From: Poriferisodalis sp965231925
GTDB taxonomy: Bacteria; Actinomycetota; Acidimicrobiia; Acidimicrobiales; Poriferisodalaceae
Assembly: GCA_965231925.1 (NCBI GenBank)
Contig: OZ246894.1
Coordinates: forward strand, 372,001-436,000
Length of the DNA stretch: 64,000 nucleotides
Reading direction: 5' to 3'
Shown: in pieces, positions 62,856-64,000 of the stretch
Numbering within the stretch: the stretch's first letter is position 1
Layout of the letters: the number at the start of each line of letters is the position of its first letter
The notes under the pieces: model-generated
The model's database searches: none
Told to the model about the DNA's origin: nothing
The model's input: the letters and a program-made list of their open reading frames with translations, nothing else
Translations under genes and position numbers: made by a program

Positions 62856-64000
62856 TCAGGGAGTGAACTGCTCGTTCGTGTCGGGGCTGGCGATCAGGTC
62901 GCAGACGTCCTGCTCGAACGAGGGCGGGATGTTGTCGAACGTCTCGAAGACATCGAAACCGTTGTCGGCGTTGGCCCGTGCCAGGCTCACCGGCTGGACC
63001 AGATGGTGCGAACCGCCGTCCAGGCTCACCTCGCCCTTCGGGCTGACGAAGCTGACACCGCTCTCGAGCTGCGCGATCACAGCGTCACGGTCCAATGTCC
63101 CCGCTGCGTTCACAGCATCTGCCCACAGGTGCCATCCCTCCCAGACATACACAGCGAGGTCCGTGACGTAGGGGTAGTCACTGCCGAACTCGCCGTGCCA
63201 TGCAGCCACAAATTCGGCGTTGACCGCAGTGTCGAGTTCTTCGAAGTACGGGTAGGCGACGACGATGCCCTCCGAAGAGGCCGCATCGAGCGCGACCTGT
63301 TCGCTGCCGAGCCCGAAGGTCGTCGACACGATCGGGATGTCAGCGTTGACCCCGGCCGCGTTGTACTGGCTATAGAACGACATATGGGCGCCGCCGACCA
63401 GCAGCGACACGACCGCATCGGGGCTGGCGTCCTGAACCTCTGAGATCGTGGTGCCGAATTCGGCGACATCGAGCGGGAAGAAGTCTTCACCCACGATCTC
63501 GCCGCCGTTGGCGGCCGCATACTCGCGGACCCAGTCCGCCGAAATCTGGCCGTAGTTGTAATCGGCGGCCAGCACATACAGGCGCGGACCCATGTTCTCG
63601 ATGGCCCACGGGATCAGCACTTGGAGCTGCTGGGTCGGCACGACACCGGTGACGAAGGTGTTGCGGTCGCACACGCCGCCCTCATAGAGGACGTTGTAGA
63701 AGTACAGCAACTCGGCCTCGTCGAAGATTGGGCGAATCGCCTCACGCGATGCGCTGGTGATGCCTGCATGGACCACTGCGAGGTCTTCGGACACCAGCCG
63801 GTCGGCGCCGGCGATGTACTCGTTCTGATCAGACTTCGAATCAAGAGCCACGAGTTCGAGCTGGCGTCCGAGCACGCCGCCCTTCGCGTTGATGTCTGCG
63901 ATCGCCAGCCGGGTCGCGTCCGCCATCGGCGTGCCGTAGATGTTCAGCGGCCCTGTCTCGTCAAGGAGGCTTCCGACACGGATCGGTTCGGTATCGGCCG
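62856..64000 (-). CDS. Periplasmic amide/urea/amino-acid binding protein, 5' end outside window
   Basis: A partial type I solute-binding protein. The frame stays open to the window edge: before the internal Met at 63926 it reads IRVGSLLDETGPLNIYGTP, so the true start and lipoprotein signal lie past 64000. LYFYNVLYEGGVCDRNTFVT and GVVPTQQLQVLIPWAIENMG are close to UrtA/AmiC proteins that bind urea or short amides, rather than classic LivK. First gene of the importer operon. Confidence 0.9.
   Translation of the reverse strand, partial: ADTEPIRVGSLLDETGPLNIYGTPMADATRLAIADINAKGGVLGRQLELVALDSKSDQNEYIAGADRLVSEDLAVVHAGITSASREAIRPIFDEAELLYFYNVLYEGGVCDRNTFVTGVVPTQQLQVLIPWAIENMGPRLYVLAADYNYGQISADWVREYAAANGGEIVGEDFFPLDVAEFGTTISEVQDASPDAVVSLLVGGAHMSFYSQYNAAGVNADIPIVSTTFGLGSEQVALDAASSEGIVVAYPYFEELDTAVNAEFVAAWHGEFGSDYPYVTDLAVYVWEGWHLWADAVNAAGTLDRDAVIAQLESGVSFVSPKGEVSLDGGSHHLVQPVSLARANADNGFDVFETFDNIPPSFEQDVCDLIASPDTNEQFTP

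Overview
The window is a high-GC bacterial chromosome segment with dense, mostly co-directional genes and many GTG starts. F420-type LLM oxidoreductase, PAC2, HelD, an actinobacterial-style hemE/hemY pair, Lhr, DoxX and long acyl-CoA dehydrogenases point to Actinomycetota. The gene mix (larE-glnD, several acyl-CoA genes, a giant secreted Calx-beta protein) suggests a marine or host-associated Acidimicrobiia-like lineage; the class-level placement is inference. No rRNA, CRISPR array or prophage was seen. The only RNA gene found is tRNA-Arg(CCT).

Layout. 1-1.9 kb: IS1634-type transposase, then a 16-C homopolymer. 2-9.5 kb: a 2489-residue secreted protein combining a PQQ-type sugar dehydrogenase domain with 15 Calx-beta modules that have recently duplicated at DNA level. 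9.7-11 kb: AAA/DUF4143 ATPase. 11-17 kb: long acyl-CoA dehydrogenase, larE, an unknown ORF with a 27-bp coding repeat, and glnD. 17-24 kb: PAC2, GNAT, DoxX, GtrA, and a surface-glycolipid-like set (two methyltransferases, GT4 glycosyltransferase, prenyltransferase-fold protein). 24-27 kb: an accessory island with VapBC, transposase relics, HicBA, a small antisense ORF and an unrecognised two-gene unit. 27-31.2 kb: hemE, hemY/cgoX and an Lnt-like protein whose catalytic Cys position is Ser. 31.2-39 kb: HelD, a CDGSH protein and giant Lhr. 39-40.3 kb: a DUF433/DUF5615 toxin-antitoxin-like module lying between the real lhr 3' end and a decayed 41-bp copy of it, with four 23-bp direct repeats beside that copy. 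40.3-47.5 kb: MacB/FtsX-type ABC exporter and a zinc-ribbon/class III cyclase/ATPase/TPR regulator. 47.7-52.8 kb: acyl-CoA genes (B12-binding mutase subunit, 3-hydroxyacyl-CoA dehydrogenase, enoyl-CoA hydratase) with an APH-like kinase and an HtrA protease. 53-57.8 kb: MFS exporter, DsbB-like and DM13 redox membrane proteins, NIPSNAP, LLM oxidoreductase. 57.8-64 kb: tRNA-Arg, then a minus-strand operon of amide/amino-acid ABC transporter genes (binding protein, permease, fused permease-ATPase, ATPase) ending in an acyl-CoA dehydrogenase.

Two themes run through the window. First, short in-frame tandem repeats have expanded in non-conserved linkers of otherwise conserved proteins (pre-glnD ORF, prenyltransferase-like protein, HelD, Lhr, GtrA/methyltransferase junction). 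Second, a dispersed inverted-repeat element occurs at about 18.0 kb and 47.6 kb, both times just upstream of a gene. The strongest candidates for something undescribed are the 1.2-kb module after lhr, the giant dehydrogenase/Calx-beta protein behind a poly-C tract, the unknown two-gene unit at 26.3-26.9 kb, and the Cys-less Lnt.
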